Shown in pieces: positions 31,955-40,532 of a DNA stretch of 64,000 nt. The position numbers were made by a program, and so were the translations under genes. Below the pieces are notes generated by a model, which ran no database searches, was not told where the DNA came from, and saw only the letters and a program-made list of their open reading frames with translations. This DNA comes from an uncultured Gemmiger sp. (GTDB taxonomy: Bacteria; Bacillota; Clostridia; Oscillospirales; Ruminococcaceae), in contig CAKSUQ010000012.1 in assembly GCA_934502625.1 (NCBI GenBank), positions 1 to 64,000 on the forward strand, written 5' to 3'. Positions within the stretch are counted from its first letter, which is position 1. Every line of letters begins with the position of its first letter.

Positions 31955-34783
31955 TTACCCCTTTCGCCCGACACCGCGCTGGGGGGCTTCGGGCATGGTG
32001 AGGGGATCATTGAAATTGTTTGTCAGGTCGTTGATGTTCATCCGCACCGCCCAGAACACATCGCCGTAATCCCGCAGCAAGGTGTACTCTGTGCCCAGAG
32101 CCGCCAGCGTGATGCTGTCAGTCACCACATAGGCTGTGTCGCCCTCCGGCGCGTACTCGGTCAGGCTGTTTGCGTAGACGCGGCTTACCGCGCCGCTCTC
32201 GGCCAGCGCCTTGGCGGCATCGGCGCTCATGCTGACAAGCTGGATGCGCGCCGTGGCGGGCAGGGCGTTCAGCAGATCGCCGCGGGTGATGTCGCCGTAG
32301 GCAAGCTCGGTCACGCCGCCCGCAAAGGCCTCGGCCTCCGCGCCCTCCGGCAGGCCGCTGGCCGTGTCGTTCGCGACGATCTCGGCGTAAAGCGCGGCCA
32401 CATAGTTGCCAAAGCTGATCGTGCGGTCGGCGTCGGGGTTCTCGGCGTAGGTAAACAGCGGCGTGTAGAAGATGCTCTGGTCGTCGGCGTCCAGCTCGGC
32501 GATGCGGTCGGACGCGTAGGCGTAGGCGTCCGCGCCCGCCTGCTTTGTCTCATCGGCGCTCTCGGTCGGGGCGGCGGTGTCGACGCCCTCGGCGGCAGCG
32601 GTATTCTTCTCCGGGTCGGCAGCGTCTGCGGCGTCGCTCTGCGCCGTGTCCGTGTCGGACGTCGTGCGCAGGTTTTCCCAGACGGCGCGGCCATTCTGCA
32701 GCATGTCGGCGTTGACCGTGGGCTGCACCTCCACTGCGGCGGTCTCCGCACCCGGCTCGTAGACGAGGTTCAGCTGAGCGATGCCGTTCAGGCCAAGCCC
32801 GGCCGCCAGCACACTGGCGTTATCGCTCTCGGTGGCCGTCGCGTCGATGACCGCCGTCACGCCGCTGTTCAGCAGCACCTTCTGCCAATCGCTGTCCGCC
32901 GGGGCGGTGGCCGCGATGGCGATGATGGTGTCGCAGTCCTGTTCTTTCAGCGCCTTGATCTGCTCCTTCGCGCTGGTCTTCCAGTCCTTCGCGGTGACAA
33001 ACTCGCCGAAGGCCGACGCCGTCGTACCGGCCTGCGCCGGGTCGTTCACGACGAAGAATCCGATGCGGTGTCCCGCGCGCGCAACGAAAGTGTACTGGCC
33101 GTCGGTGACGCGGTTGCGGTTCCAGCTGGTCGAGCGGTAGAGGATGGGCACCCCTTCGGTGTCCAGCAGGTTCGATGCCAGCGACGAGCCGCTGGCCATG
33201 TTGGCGTCGCTGACAAGGCGGGTCGTGCCGTAGGCGAGGTCGTTCAGCGCAATCGCCTGCATGTCGTACCCCGCTGCCGAGAAACCGGACATCATGTCCA
33301 TGCCGCCGGTCAGGCTGGCGCTGGCGGTGCCGTGCAAGCTGTTGCCCGCGTCCAGCAGGATAGAATCCGGGGTCGAGGCCTTCAGCGCCGCCGCATCCGC
33401 CAGCAGCGTGCGGTCGCCCGCCAGCCCCGCCGTGACGTAGACCGGCACAGTGATCGTACCGACCCGCACGCGGCAGGAGACCGTCTCGGTGCCGTCCGCT
33501 AACGTGCCGGTGATCGTACACTCGCCGCTGTCGGCGCGGGCGCGCACGACGCCGGATTTATCCACCGTCGCAACACTCTCGTCGCTGGACGTCCAGAACA
33601 CCCGGCGGCCGTGGTCGGCCTCGGTGGGCTCGCTCGTCGTCAGCATGGCGCGCGCGCCCTTGGCGTCCAGCTGCAGCTCCATCGTGCGGGTATCGTTGAC
33701 GTAGACCGGCGTGTAGGCCTTGCCGGTGCGGTTGTTCGCGTCCTCGATCGTGAAGGGGCGCATGACGAAATCGATGTCCACCGTGTCGCTCTGCACGCCG
33801 TAGTCCGCGCCGGGGGCGCTGTAAGTACACTGCCACATGTTGTATTTCCCGGTGTAGTCAAGGCTGTCACCGAAGCGGGCGATCCAGAGGTTGCTGCCGT
33901 CCCAGTTGTCAAAGATCGAATCGTTGAAGCGCGCCCGCACCCAGTTCAGCGAGGCGTAGATGCCCTCCTCGCCGGTGTAGCCGTACTCACTCAGGCGGCC
34001 GAAGAAGGCGCGGATGATGGCGTACATCTCCGACGGCAGCACGCCGCTGATGGATTTATCCTCCAAGTCGTAGTACACGGGGTAGGACAGCTTGTAGGGG
34101 TTGGCGGTGTAGTCGTCCAGCCCCTCCTGCTCCGGCGCGCGCAGCCCCAGCAGCCGCGCCACGTGGTCGGCCTCGCTGCAGGCTTCCTCCTCGGTCGTCG
34201 CGTAGGAGTAGAGATAGGTGCCGAAGGGGATACCCAGACGGGTACACTCGTCGGCGTTGCGCCGCCACTGCGGGTCGTCCTGCGCCCAGCCTTCCTCCGC
34301 GCCGTCCCACTCGCCGCCGAAGCCACAGCGGATGATGGCGAAGTCTATGCCGGCGTTTTTGGCCGTCTCCCAATCGACCTCGCCCTGAAATTTCGACACG
34401 TCGATGCCCTTCAGCACCGCGCCGGGGATGGCCTCGCCGCTGGAGTTGAAGTAGTAGCCCAGCTCGTTTTTCTGCCAGGCAGCGGCAGGCGTACCAAAGT
34501 CCGCCGTCGCGGGGGTCTCCTCCTCGGCGGTGCAGCGCACCAGCACGACCGCAAAGATAATGACCGCCGCAAGGCAGAGCAAACACGACCCCAGCACGGT
34601 GCGGTTGTACCGCTGACGTTTGCTGAGGGGCTTGCGCTTTTTGGGCGGCTTGGCAGCGGGGCGCCGGGGCGCAGCGGGCTGTTCCTTTGCGGCGGGCTGC
34701 CCGGCCTGCGGCTGCGCCGGGGTGGGCGCGGCGGCGGGGGTGCGGCGGATCTTGCGTTCTTCTGGCACGGCTGATGACCTCAC
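31955..34783 (-). CDS. Membrane-anchored GH25 muramidase fused to a degenerate 5'-nucleotidase-like module
   Basis: 942 residues. Order: Pro/Ala/Lys-rich cytoplasmic N-terminus (1-60), one membrane segment (about 62-83), GH25 lysozyme domain (about 125-345; GIDVSKFQGEVDW, YPVYYDLED with the catalytic acids, LWIARFG), a bacterial Ig-like domain (about 358-445), then a region with the UshA/5'-nucleotidase pattern (about 446-700) and its C-terminal domain (about 800-930; YGDITRGDLLNALP). The metallophosphatase motifs are broken: DAGD reads DAGN (478-481), and GNHEFDYG reads LNDLAYG (513-519). The muramidase should cleave peptidoglycan outside the membrane; the second half is probably a binding pseudo-enzyme. 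First gene of an operon with the beta-CASP gene. Confidence 0.85.
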   Translation of the reverse strand: MRSSAVPEERKIRRTPAAAPTPAQPQAGQPAAKEQPAAPRRPAAKPPKKRKPLSKRQRYNRTVLGSCLLCLAAVIIFAVVLVRCTAEEETPATADFGTPAAAWQKNELGYYFNSSGEAIPGAVLKGIDVSKFQGEVDWETAKNAGIDFAIIRCGFGGEWDGAEEGWAQDDPQWRRNADECTRLGIPFGTYLYSYATTEEEACSEADHVARLLGLRAPEQEGLDDYTANPYKLSYPVYYDLEDKSISGVLPSEMYAIIRAFFGRLSEYGYTGEEGIYASLNWVRARFNDSIFDNWDGSNLWIARFGDSLDYTGKYNMWQCTYSAPGADYGVQSDTVDIDFVMRPFTIEDANNRTGKAYTPVYVNDTRTMELQLDAKGARAMLTTSEPTEADHGRRVFWTSSDESVATVDKSGVVRARADSGECTITGTLADGTETVSCRVRVGTITVPVYVTAGLAGDRTLLADAAALKASTPDSILLDAGNSLHGTASASLTGGMDMMSGFSAAGYDMQAIALNDLAYGTTRLVSDANMASGSSLASNLLDTEGVPILYRSTSWNRNRVTDGQYTFVARAGHRIGFFVVNDPAQAGTTASAFGEFVTAKDWKTSAKEQIKALKEQDCDTIIAIAATAPADSDWQKVLLNSGVTAVIDATATESDNASVLAAGLGLNGIAQLNLVYEPGAETAAVEVQPTVNADMLQNGRAVWENLRTTSDTDTAQSDAADAADPEKNTAAAEGVDTAAPTESADETKQAGADAYAYASDRIAELDADDQSIFYTPLFTYAENPDADRTISFGNYVAALYAEIVANDTASGLPEGAEAEAFAGGVTELAYGDITRGDLLNALPATARIQLVSMSADAAKALAESGAVSRVYANSLTEYAPEGDTAYVVTDSITLAALGTEYTLLRDYGDVFWAVRMNINDLTNNFNDPLTMPEAPQRGVGRKG

Positions 34784-34818
34784 TTAGGGTAAAATATATG
34801 CGGGGATTAGATACCTAT

Positions 34819-34847
34819 AGTGTAACATTTTGTCGAAGAAATTACAA
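34819..34847 (-). promoter_or_regulatory. Promoter of the GH25 operon
   Basis: Minus strand TTGTAA, 17 bases, TACACT, about 36 bases before the gene. Confidence 0.6.
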
Positions 34848-34881
34848 TCCGGCGCAGGGCATCTTCCCGTAATTTTACACA

Positions 34882-34910
34882 AAAAATCCCCGCCGGTCAG
34901 GCGGGGATGT
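34882..34910 (-). terminator. Terminator of the glycosyltransferase pair
   Basis: Minus strand ATCCCCGCC-tgacc-GGCGGGGATTTTTT. Confidence 0.92.
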
Positions 34911-34935
34911 GGTCAGAAGTGATTCTTTTGTCGCG

Positions 34936-36489
34936 TCACCGGATGTCGGCCACTTTCAGCGTGACGACGCCCGCGATGGTCTTAACGCACCCTTCCTGCG
35001 GGTAGCAGGGCATGGCCTTGAACTCCTCAGTGTTGCAGATGCCGCGGATCATCTCGTCCTCGCATTCGTTCAGCCGGACGCCCAGCTCGTCCCAGAACAG
35101 CATGTACCAGCCGTGGCCGTTGAACGTCACATCGAACGACAGCTGCCCCGCCTGCACCAGCTCACTGGCGCGGGGCGTCAGGGCGGAGACCTCGCTGTAG
35201 AAGCTGTGCTTCGGCTCGCCGAGGATCACCACCGGCGCGCCGTTCTGGTAGTCGGGCTCCTGTTCCAGCCGGGCGCAGAGGCGGTTCGCAAAGCTGACGA
35301 TCATCGTCTTCTGCTGCAAAAGCACCGCCGCGTCGTTGTTGACCTGCACCGCAAAGCCGCGCAGCAGCACAGCACAGCAGGCGGCACACGCCAGCGCTGT
35401 GCGGGGATTCGCGCGGGGCGATGCATCGAGGAGGGCAACGGCAAACGGCACGACCGTCGCCAGCCCACCCGCCATCCGCAGCGAGATGAGCGTCTCGGTG
35501 TTCAGCACATCGGTCACGTTCACGGCAACGGGCAGCAAGGCCAGCAGCACCAGCACCGCAGCCGTCGTTTTGCCGCTGCGCAGCTGCCACAGCCACCGCA
35601 CCAGCGCGTAACCCGCCAGCAAAAACAGCAGCAGATACCCGGCGCGCTGGCCGTAGTGGTTCTGCGCCACGGCGTGCGTGCAGAAGTAGGCGTAAAAATC
35701 ATACCACGCGTTTTTGATGCCCAACGGCAGCTTCAGCAGCAGGCCAAGGCCGACGCCGCTGATGCCGTTGATGGCCGCAAGCTCGGTGTGGTAGACAGCC
35801 AGAAATATTTTCAAAATCACCATGTACAGCGCCGCGCCTACGCCGCCCATCAGCAGCATACGGCCTGCGGTGCGGCCAAGGGTGTGCCAATCCTCCGGCT
35901 GGCGCAGCAGCAAAAGCACCAGCAGCATGACGCAAAGCCCCGCCGCCGCGCCTAAGTTTGCCTGATACAAGCCCAGCGCGAAGGCCAGCGCCGCGCTGCC
36001 TGCCAGCCAGCGGAACCGCCGGTCACTGACGGCAGCCTGCACGGCCAGCACCGCCAATAGATACGACAGCGCGTAGGACACATTGCAATAGTGGTAGGTC
36101 TCGACCTCGGCCACATAGGGCGCACAGACGAGGGTGAGCGGGATGAGATATTTCGCCAGACGGCCGCGCACGGCGAACAGCTCGGTCAGCATCACGCCTG
36201 CCACCGCGTAGAGCAGCAGCATCAGCAGTGCCGCCAGCGCGGGCTGGTTGATGCCGCCGCGCAGCATGTCCACCAGCCGCAGCGCCCAGCGCCCCTGCTG
36301 GGTCTCCCAATACAGGCGCTCCGCCCAGCCGTCCGCGATGTAGAGCGAGCCGACGTGCTCGGCGTCAAAGTTGATGAGGTTGTTCGAGTAGATCGTGTAG
36401 TGGACGCCGCAGCCCACCAGCACCGCCACAAGCAGCGGCCGGAAGCTGCGCCGCCACCACGCAGCCAATGTTTCCTGCCAGGCCGTCAT
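34936..36489 (-). CDS. Glucosyltransferase-domain membrane protein (GtrII-like)
   Basis: 517 residues, about eleven hydrophobic segments. The N-terminal pattern (IYSNNLINFDAEHVGSLYIADGW..GRW) and GLYQANLGAAAGL fit the Glucos_trans_II family, which transfers a sugar from a polyprenyl-phosphate carrier to a cell-surface polymer outside the membrane. The C-terminal ~120 residues look extracytoplasmic. It overlaps the preceding GT2 gene by 4 bases, giving a GtrB-like/GtrII-like pair: one loads the lipid carrier, the other transfers. Confidence 0.85.
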   Translation of the reverse strand: MTAWQETLAAWWRRSFRPLLVAVLVGCGVHYTIYSNNLINFDAEHVGSLYIADGWAERLYWETQQGRWALRLVDMLRGGINQPALAALLMLLLYAVAGVMLTELFAVRGRLAKYLIPLTLVCAPYVAEVETYHYCNVSYALSYLLAVLAVQAAVSDRRFRWLAGSAALAFALGLYQANLGAAAGLCVMLLVLLLLRQPEDWHTLGRTAGRMLLMGGVGAALYMVILKIFLAVYHTELAAINGISGVGLGLLLKLPLGIKNAWYDFYAYFCTHAVAQNHYGQRAGYLLLFLLAGYALVRWLWQLRSGKTTAAVLVLLALLPVAVNVTDVLNTETLISLRMAGGLATVVPFAVALLDASPRANPRTALACAACCAVLLRGFAVQVNNDAAVLLQQKTMIVSFANRLCARLEQEPDYQNGAPVVILGEPKHSFYSEVSALTPRASELVQAGQLSFDVTFNGHGWYMLFWDELGVRLNECEDEMIRGICNTEEFKAMPCYPQEGCVKTIAGVVTLKVADIR

Positions 36490-37430
36490 TTGGCGTCCTC
36501 TTCCGTTTCCGCCTTGATGTAGATGGGGCGGTGCTTGACCTCCAAGTAGGTTTTGGCAAGGTACTCGCCCACGATGCCGGTGCAGAACAGCTGCACGCCG
36601 CTGACCAGCAGAATGATGCAGACAAGGCTCGGCCAGCCGGACGTCGGGTCGCCGAACATCAGTGCGCGGACGATGACAAAGATGATGCCAATGAACGCCA
36701 GCAGGCAGAACAGCACGCCCGCGCCCGCCGCGATCAGCAGCGGCGTCGTCGAGAAGCCGACAATGCCCTCAATGGAGTACTTGAACAGCCCCCAGAAGTT
36801 CCACTTCGTCGTACCGGCGACGCGCTCGATGTTTTCGTAATCGAACCACTTCGTCTTGAAGCCGACCCAGCTGAAAATGCCCTTGCTGAAGCGGTTATAC
36901 TCGGCCATGCTGAGCACCGCGTCGGTCATCTTGCGGCTCATCAGGCGGAAATCCCGCGCGCCGTCGACGATCTCGGTGTCGGACATTTTGTTGATGATCT
37001 GGTAGAATTTGCGCGCGAACCAGCTGCGCAGCGGCGGCTCGCCCTTGCGGGTGGTGCGGCGGGTGGCGGCGCAGTCGTACTCGCCGGTCAGCAGGGTGTC
37101 CAGCATCTGCGGCAGCAGCGCGGGCGGGTCCTGCAGGTCGGCGTCCATCGTGGCAACGTAATCGCCCTTGGCGGCCTGCAGACCGGCGTAGATGCCGGCC
37201 TCCTTGCCGAAGTTGCGGCTGAACGAGACATACCGCACGCGGGGGTCCTGCGCGTGGAGCGTGCGCGCGACGCGCAGCGTGCCGTCGCGGGAGCCGTCGT
37301 CCACAAAGATGAACTCGAAATCCGCGCCATGGCTGGTTTTCATCTCTGCCGCCACGCGGGAGGCTTCTTTATAAAAAAGCGGCATCGCTTCTTCTTCATT
37401 GTAACAGGGTACGATCAGACTGATGAGCAT
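36486..37430 (-). CDS. GT2 polyprenyl-phosphate glycosyltransferase (GtrB/DPM1-like)
   Basis: 314 residues from the ATG at 37430. An N-terminal GT-A domain (LISLIVPCYNEEEAMP, FIFVDDGSRDGT, SRNFGKEAGIYAGL, ATMDADLQDPP) with DxD-type Asp residues is followed by two C-terminal membrane helices (about 232-300). It probably loads a sugar onto bactoprenyl phosphate at the cytoplasmic face. It is first in a two-gene operon with its own promoter. Confidence 0.92.
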   Translation of the reverse strand: MLISLIVPCYNEEEAMPLFYKEASRVAAEMKTSHGADFEFIFVDDGSRDGTLRVARTLHAQDPRVRYVSFSRNFGKEAGIYAGLQAAKGDYVATMDADLQDPPALLPQMLDTLLTGEYDCAATRRTTRKGEPPLRSWFARKFYQIINKMSDTEIVDGARDFRLMSRKMTDAVLSMAEYNRFSKGIFSWVGFKTKWFDYENIERVAGTTKWNFWGLFKYSIEGIVGFSTTPLLIAAGAGVLFCLLAFIGIIFVIVRALMFGDPTSGWPSLVCIILLVSGVQLFCTGIVGEYLAKTYLEVKHRPIYIKAETEEDAK

Positions 37431-37467
37431 GGTGTGACCTGCTTTCGTCAAAGTTTTTGTTGGTTTT

Positions 37468-37496
37468 ATTATAGCGTAGTTTTACACTTTTGTAAA
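37468..37496 (-). promoter_or_regulatory. Promoter of the GT2/GtrII operon
   Basis: Minus strand TTTACA, 17 bases, TATAAT. Confidence 0.8.
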
Positions 37497-37556
37497 CAAT
37501 GGCTGTGGTAGGCACATAAGGTCTTAGGACACTCAAAAACTTAAATGTTATTTTTC

Positions 37557-37585
37557 TTGAATACAAAAGCCAAATTTGCTATAAT
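37557..37585 (+). promoter_or_regulatory. Promoter of the restriction-modification genes
   Basis: TTGAAT, 17 bases, TATAAT on the plus strand. The following leader contains the direct repeat AAACTATATTAT. Confidence 0.8.
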
Positions 37586-37635
37586 AAACTATATTATAAA
37601 CTATATTATCTCAAAATGAAAGCGAGGATCATTCA

Positions 37636-38484
37636 ATGAACCCTGTATTAAAATATCGTGGCGGAAAGTCACGTGAAATACCGCGCTTTCTTCAATACAT
37701 CCCAGACGATTTTGAACGTTATATAGAGCCTTTTTTCGGAGGAGGTGCGTTATACTTTTATCTTGAACCTGAAAACGCAGTCATTAACGATGTTAATGAA
37801 CGTTTAATGACTTTCTATACGCAACTGAAAGAACAGTATCCATTGATGCGACAGCAACTCAACGTATTACAAAATCTATATGAAGAAAATCAAGCAACTT
37901 TTAAAAAATTAAAAGCCGCTACACCAGACATCAAAGTTCCAAATGCAAATGAAAAACTATACTACCATATGCGTGATTTATTCAATCACCCCGATGGTAC
38001 ATTTTTGGACGGTGTTCTGTATTTTTTTATCAACAAAACTGCTTACTCTGGTATGATACGGTATAATGGCAGCGGTGAATACAACGTTCCCTTTGGGCGT
38101 TATCCTAACTTGAATACAAAGTTAGTCACCCAACAGCATAGCGACTTGCTCCAACGTGCCGATTTGTATAATCTTGATTATAGTCGTATATTTGAAATGG
38201 CGCAAGAAAACGATTTTATTTTTCTCGATCCACCATATGACTGCGTATTCAATGATTATGGTAATATTGATATGATGAATGGATTTGATGAAGCAGAACA
38301 CCGTCGTTTAGCCGCTGACTTTAGGAATCTCCCCTGTCGCGCACTTATGATAATTGGTAAAACCCCCTTAACAATGGAATTATACGGAAATTATATCTTT
38401 GATGAGTACTATAAAAATTACGCAGTAAACATCCGTAATCGATTCAAGAACGATAAAATGCATATAGTCGTGAAGAATTATTAA
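37636..38484 (+). CDS. Dam-like DNA adenine methyltransferase (D12 class)
   Basis: 282 residues. It opens with LKYRGGKSREI and the AdoMet motif PFFGGGALYFYL (about 32-43), and has the catalytic DPPY (198-201) and a D12-class C-terminal part. It is expected to make N6-methyladenine, probably in GATC, which would protect the paired AlwI-family nuclease's site (GGATC). Base composition is far more AT-rich than flanking genes, with codons such as TTA and ATA that neighbours avoid, so it was acquired horizontally. AGCGAGG precedes the ATG. It is 16 bases upstream of the nuclease gene. Confidence 0.92.
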   Translation: MNPVLKYRGGKSREIPRFLQYIPDDFERYIEPFFGGGALYFYLEPENAVINDVNERLMTFYTQLKEQYPLMRQQLNVLQNLYEENQATFKKLKAATPDIKVPNANEKLYYHMRDLFNHPDGTFLDGVLYFFINKTAYSGMIRYNGSGEYNVPFGRYPNLNTKLVTQQHSDLLQRADLYNLDYSRIFEMAQENDFIFLDPPYDCVFNDYGNIDMMNGFDEAEHRRLAADFRNLPCRALMIIGKTPLTMELYGNYIFDEYYKNYAVNIRNRFKNDKMHIVVKNY

Positions 38485-38500
38485 TAAAGGTGGAAAAATC

Positions 38501-40189
38501 ATGGCAAGGCTAGATAGTAAAGTTTTATTTTTCACTACATCCCCGCGTTCACCGGTAAAAATGATACCAGAAATTGCTTTACTACATGAAAAATTTGAAG
38601 GGAAGCCATGGAACAAAGCAACACAGGAACAATTTATCAACGAGTTGGCTAAAAGTAGTTTCTTTGAGGGGATTGGTTCCCCATCTGACAAGACTTTTAG
38701 TGCACGAGACAGAATAACTCGAGCACCAAAAGCATTAGGCTTTGTTGATTTAAAGCCGTATATTAAATTAACAGATGCAGGAAAGTTATTAATTAGTGGA
38801 AAACGCACACAAGAGATTTTCTTACGGCAACTGTTAAAGTTTCAACTACCGTCCCCTTTCCACACAGAAAATGCAAAAAATCATGGTACTTTCTATGTAC
38901 GACCTTATCTTGAGATTCTGCGCTTAGTTAGAGATCTTGGCCACCTGACTTTTGATGAATTAAAAATTTTCGGAATGCAATTAACTGATTATCGGAAATA
39001 TGACATTATTAAAGATAAAATACTAGCGTTTAGGACTGAAAAGGAGCAACGACGCGGAGAATACAAATGGTTTGTAAACGAAACATTAGAAGCCGCAATA
39101 CTAGAAATTTATGCAGACAGAATCGCATCTGGCAACACAAGAACACGTGAAACGCGAGACACTAGCCTCAAGAAGTTTGTTAAAACACAGAAAGGTAATT
39201 GGCGTGATTACACAGATGCTTGTTTTAGGTATTTGCGCTACACTGGGCTTGTGTCTATTACTCATAAAAGTCGGACAATATCTATTTTTGAAGATAAAAT
39301 CTGTGATGTCGATTTTATTTTATCGACAGTCGATAGAAGCCCTGTATTCATTAACGATACAATAGCATATAAAGAATATCTTTTTGCCGCTGATATTCCT
39401 GTTCTATATACCGATAACAAGGACAACCTCATTGATGTAATTTTGCGGATAAGCAACCACACACGGCGAGAACTAATTCCTTTAGATGTTGAACACTTAA
39501 AGGATTTACGTGACGATATAGCAGCCCAACACAAGGAACGCGTTATTCATGCACAGGTTGCGGAAATAAAATCGTATGCACTATATTCTGAGATTATCGA
39601 TACTTTTAACGAAATTGTATCTGATGAATATTACGACGCACCATTAATGTTGGAATATAATACATGGCGTGCAATGACTATGCTTGATGGTGGTTCAATT
39701 CATGGCAACTTTAAATTCGATGATATGGGACAACCGTTGTCTACTGCTTCTGGCAATATGCCTGACATTGAATGTGACTATGGCGAATACGCCCTATCTG
39801 TAGAGGTTACTATGCAATCAGGACAACGTCAATATGAAGCAGAAGGCGAGCCCGTAGCGCGACATTATGGGCAATTAAGAAAGAAATCTGGAAAGGACAC
39901 TTATTGTTTGTTTATAGCTCCCACTATCAATGCCGCAACACTTGCCCACTTTTATGGATTAAATCATTTGTCTATTGCTTTGTATGGCGGGAAATCTAAG
40001 ATCGTTCCCCTTGAATTAGATCAATTTATGAAATTAGTTGAGAACTCCTACAACTATCATGCACAGCCTGCGCCAACTGATGTTCGTGGTTTCCTCGATT
40101 TAGTTTTGCAACAGGGCGATCAATCAACAGATGAAAATGACTGGAGAACTCGTATACAATCCTGTGTTGATAATTGGCTCTCCGCATAG
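38501..40189 (+). CDS. AlwI-family type II restriction endonuclease
   Basis: 562 residues. The N-terminal half has winged-helix-like recognition features and the C-terminal half a PD-(D/E)xK-like site: PDIE (421-424), VEVT (434-437) and EPVARH (450-455), the pattern of AlwI and the nicking relatives such as BstNBI. The family cuts outside the asymmetric site GGATC or similar. AAAGGTGG precedes the ATG. Same AT-rich composition as the methylase. No regulator (C protein) or integrase is present. Confidence 0.88.
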   Translation: MARLDSKVLFFTTSPRSPVKMIPEIALLHEKFEGKPWNKATQEQFINELAKSSFFEGIGSPSDKTFSARDRITRAPKALGFVDLKPYIKLTDAGKLLISGKRTQEIFLRQLLKFQLPSPFHTENAKNHGTFYVRPYLEILRLVRDLGHLTFDELKIFGMQLTDYRKYDIIKDKILAFRTEKEQRRGEYKWFVNETLEAAILEIYADRIASGNTRTRETRDTSLKKFVKTQKGNWRDYTDACFRYLRYTGLVSITHKSRTISIFEDKICDVDFILSTVDRSPVFINDTIAYKEYLFAADIPVLYTDNKDNLIDVILRISNHTRRELIPLDVEHLKDLRDDIAAQHKERVIHAQVAEIKSYALYSEIIDTFNEIVSDEYYDAPLMLEYNTWRAMTMLDGGSIHGNFKFDDMGQPLSTASGNMPDIECDYGEYALSVEVTMQSGQRQYEAEGEPVARHYGQLRKKSGKDTYCLFIAPTINAATLAHFYGLNHLSIALYGGKSKIVPLELDQFMKLVENSYNYHAQPAPTDVRGFLDLVLQQGDQSTDENDWRTRIQSCVDNWLSA

Positions 40190-40295
40190 CCGTATCAATT
40201 TCTATTTCTCGATATCTCTTTATCAATTTAAGCAATAACCTAGAAGTTACAATCTTTTTAAAATCGCATAATAGCACAAAATGCAAGTGCAAATA

Positions 40296-40336
40296 ACAGC
40301 CCTGTATTTGATTTGAACATCAAATACAGGGCTGTT
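40296..40336 (+). terminator. Terminator of the restriction-modification operon
   Basis: ACAGCCCTGTATTTGAT with ATCAAATACAGGGCTGT: a perfect 17-bp stem. The following bases are only mildly T-rich. The rest of the 343-bp gap (40190-40532) is AT-rich with no gene or repeat that I can see; the island edge falls here. Confidence 0.75.
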
Positions 40337-40532
40337 GCAATATACTTTCTTTTCGGAGCTTTAAATAGTCAAAAAGCTACTATTGTCTTCGCAAAGTGCA
40401 TTTGAGGTGCTACTACCAACACAACTGATTAATATGTATGCAACCTGTCTGTAGTACAGTCATCAATATCACATTAGTAGGTGAGTACAATAACTTTTAC
40501 TCTACGATCTTCCTTGCAAAGTCTCATTCTTT

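Noticed and set aside
40026..40292. 88-codon minus-strand ORF at the end of the nuclease gene
   Set aside because: It lies mostly antisense to the nuclease gene, and has no ribosome binding site or similarity.
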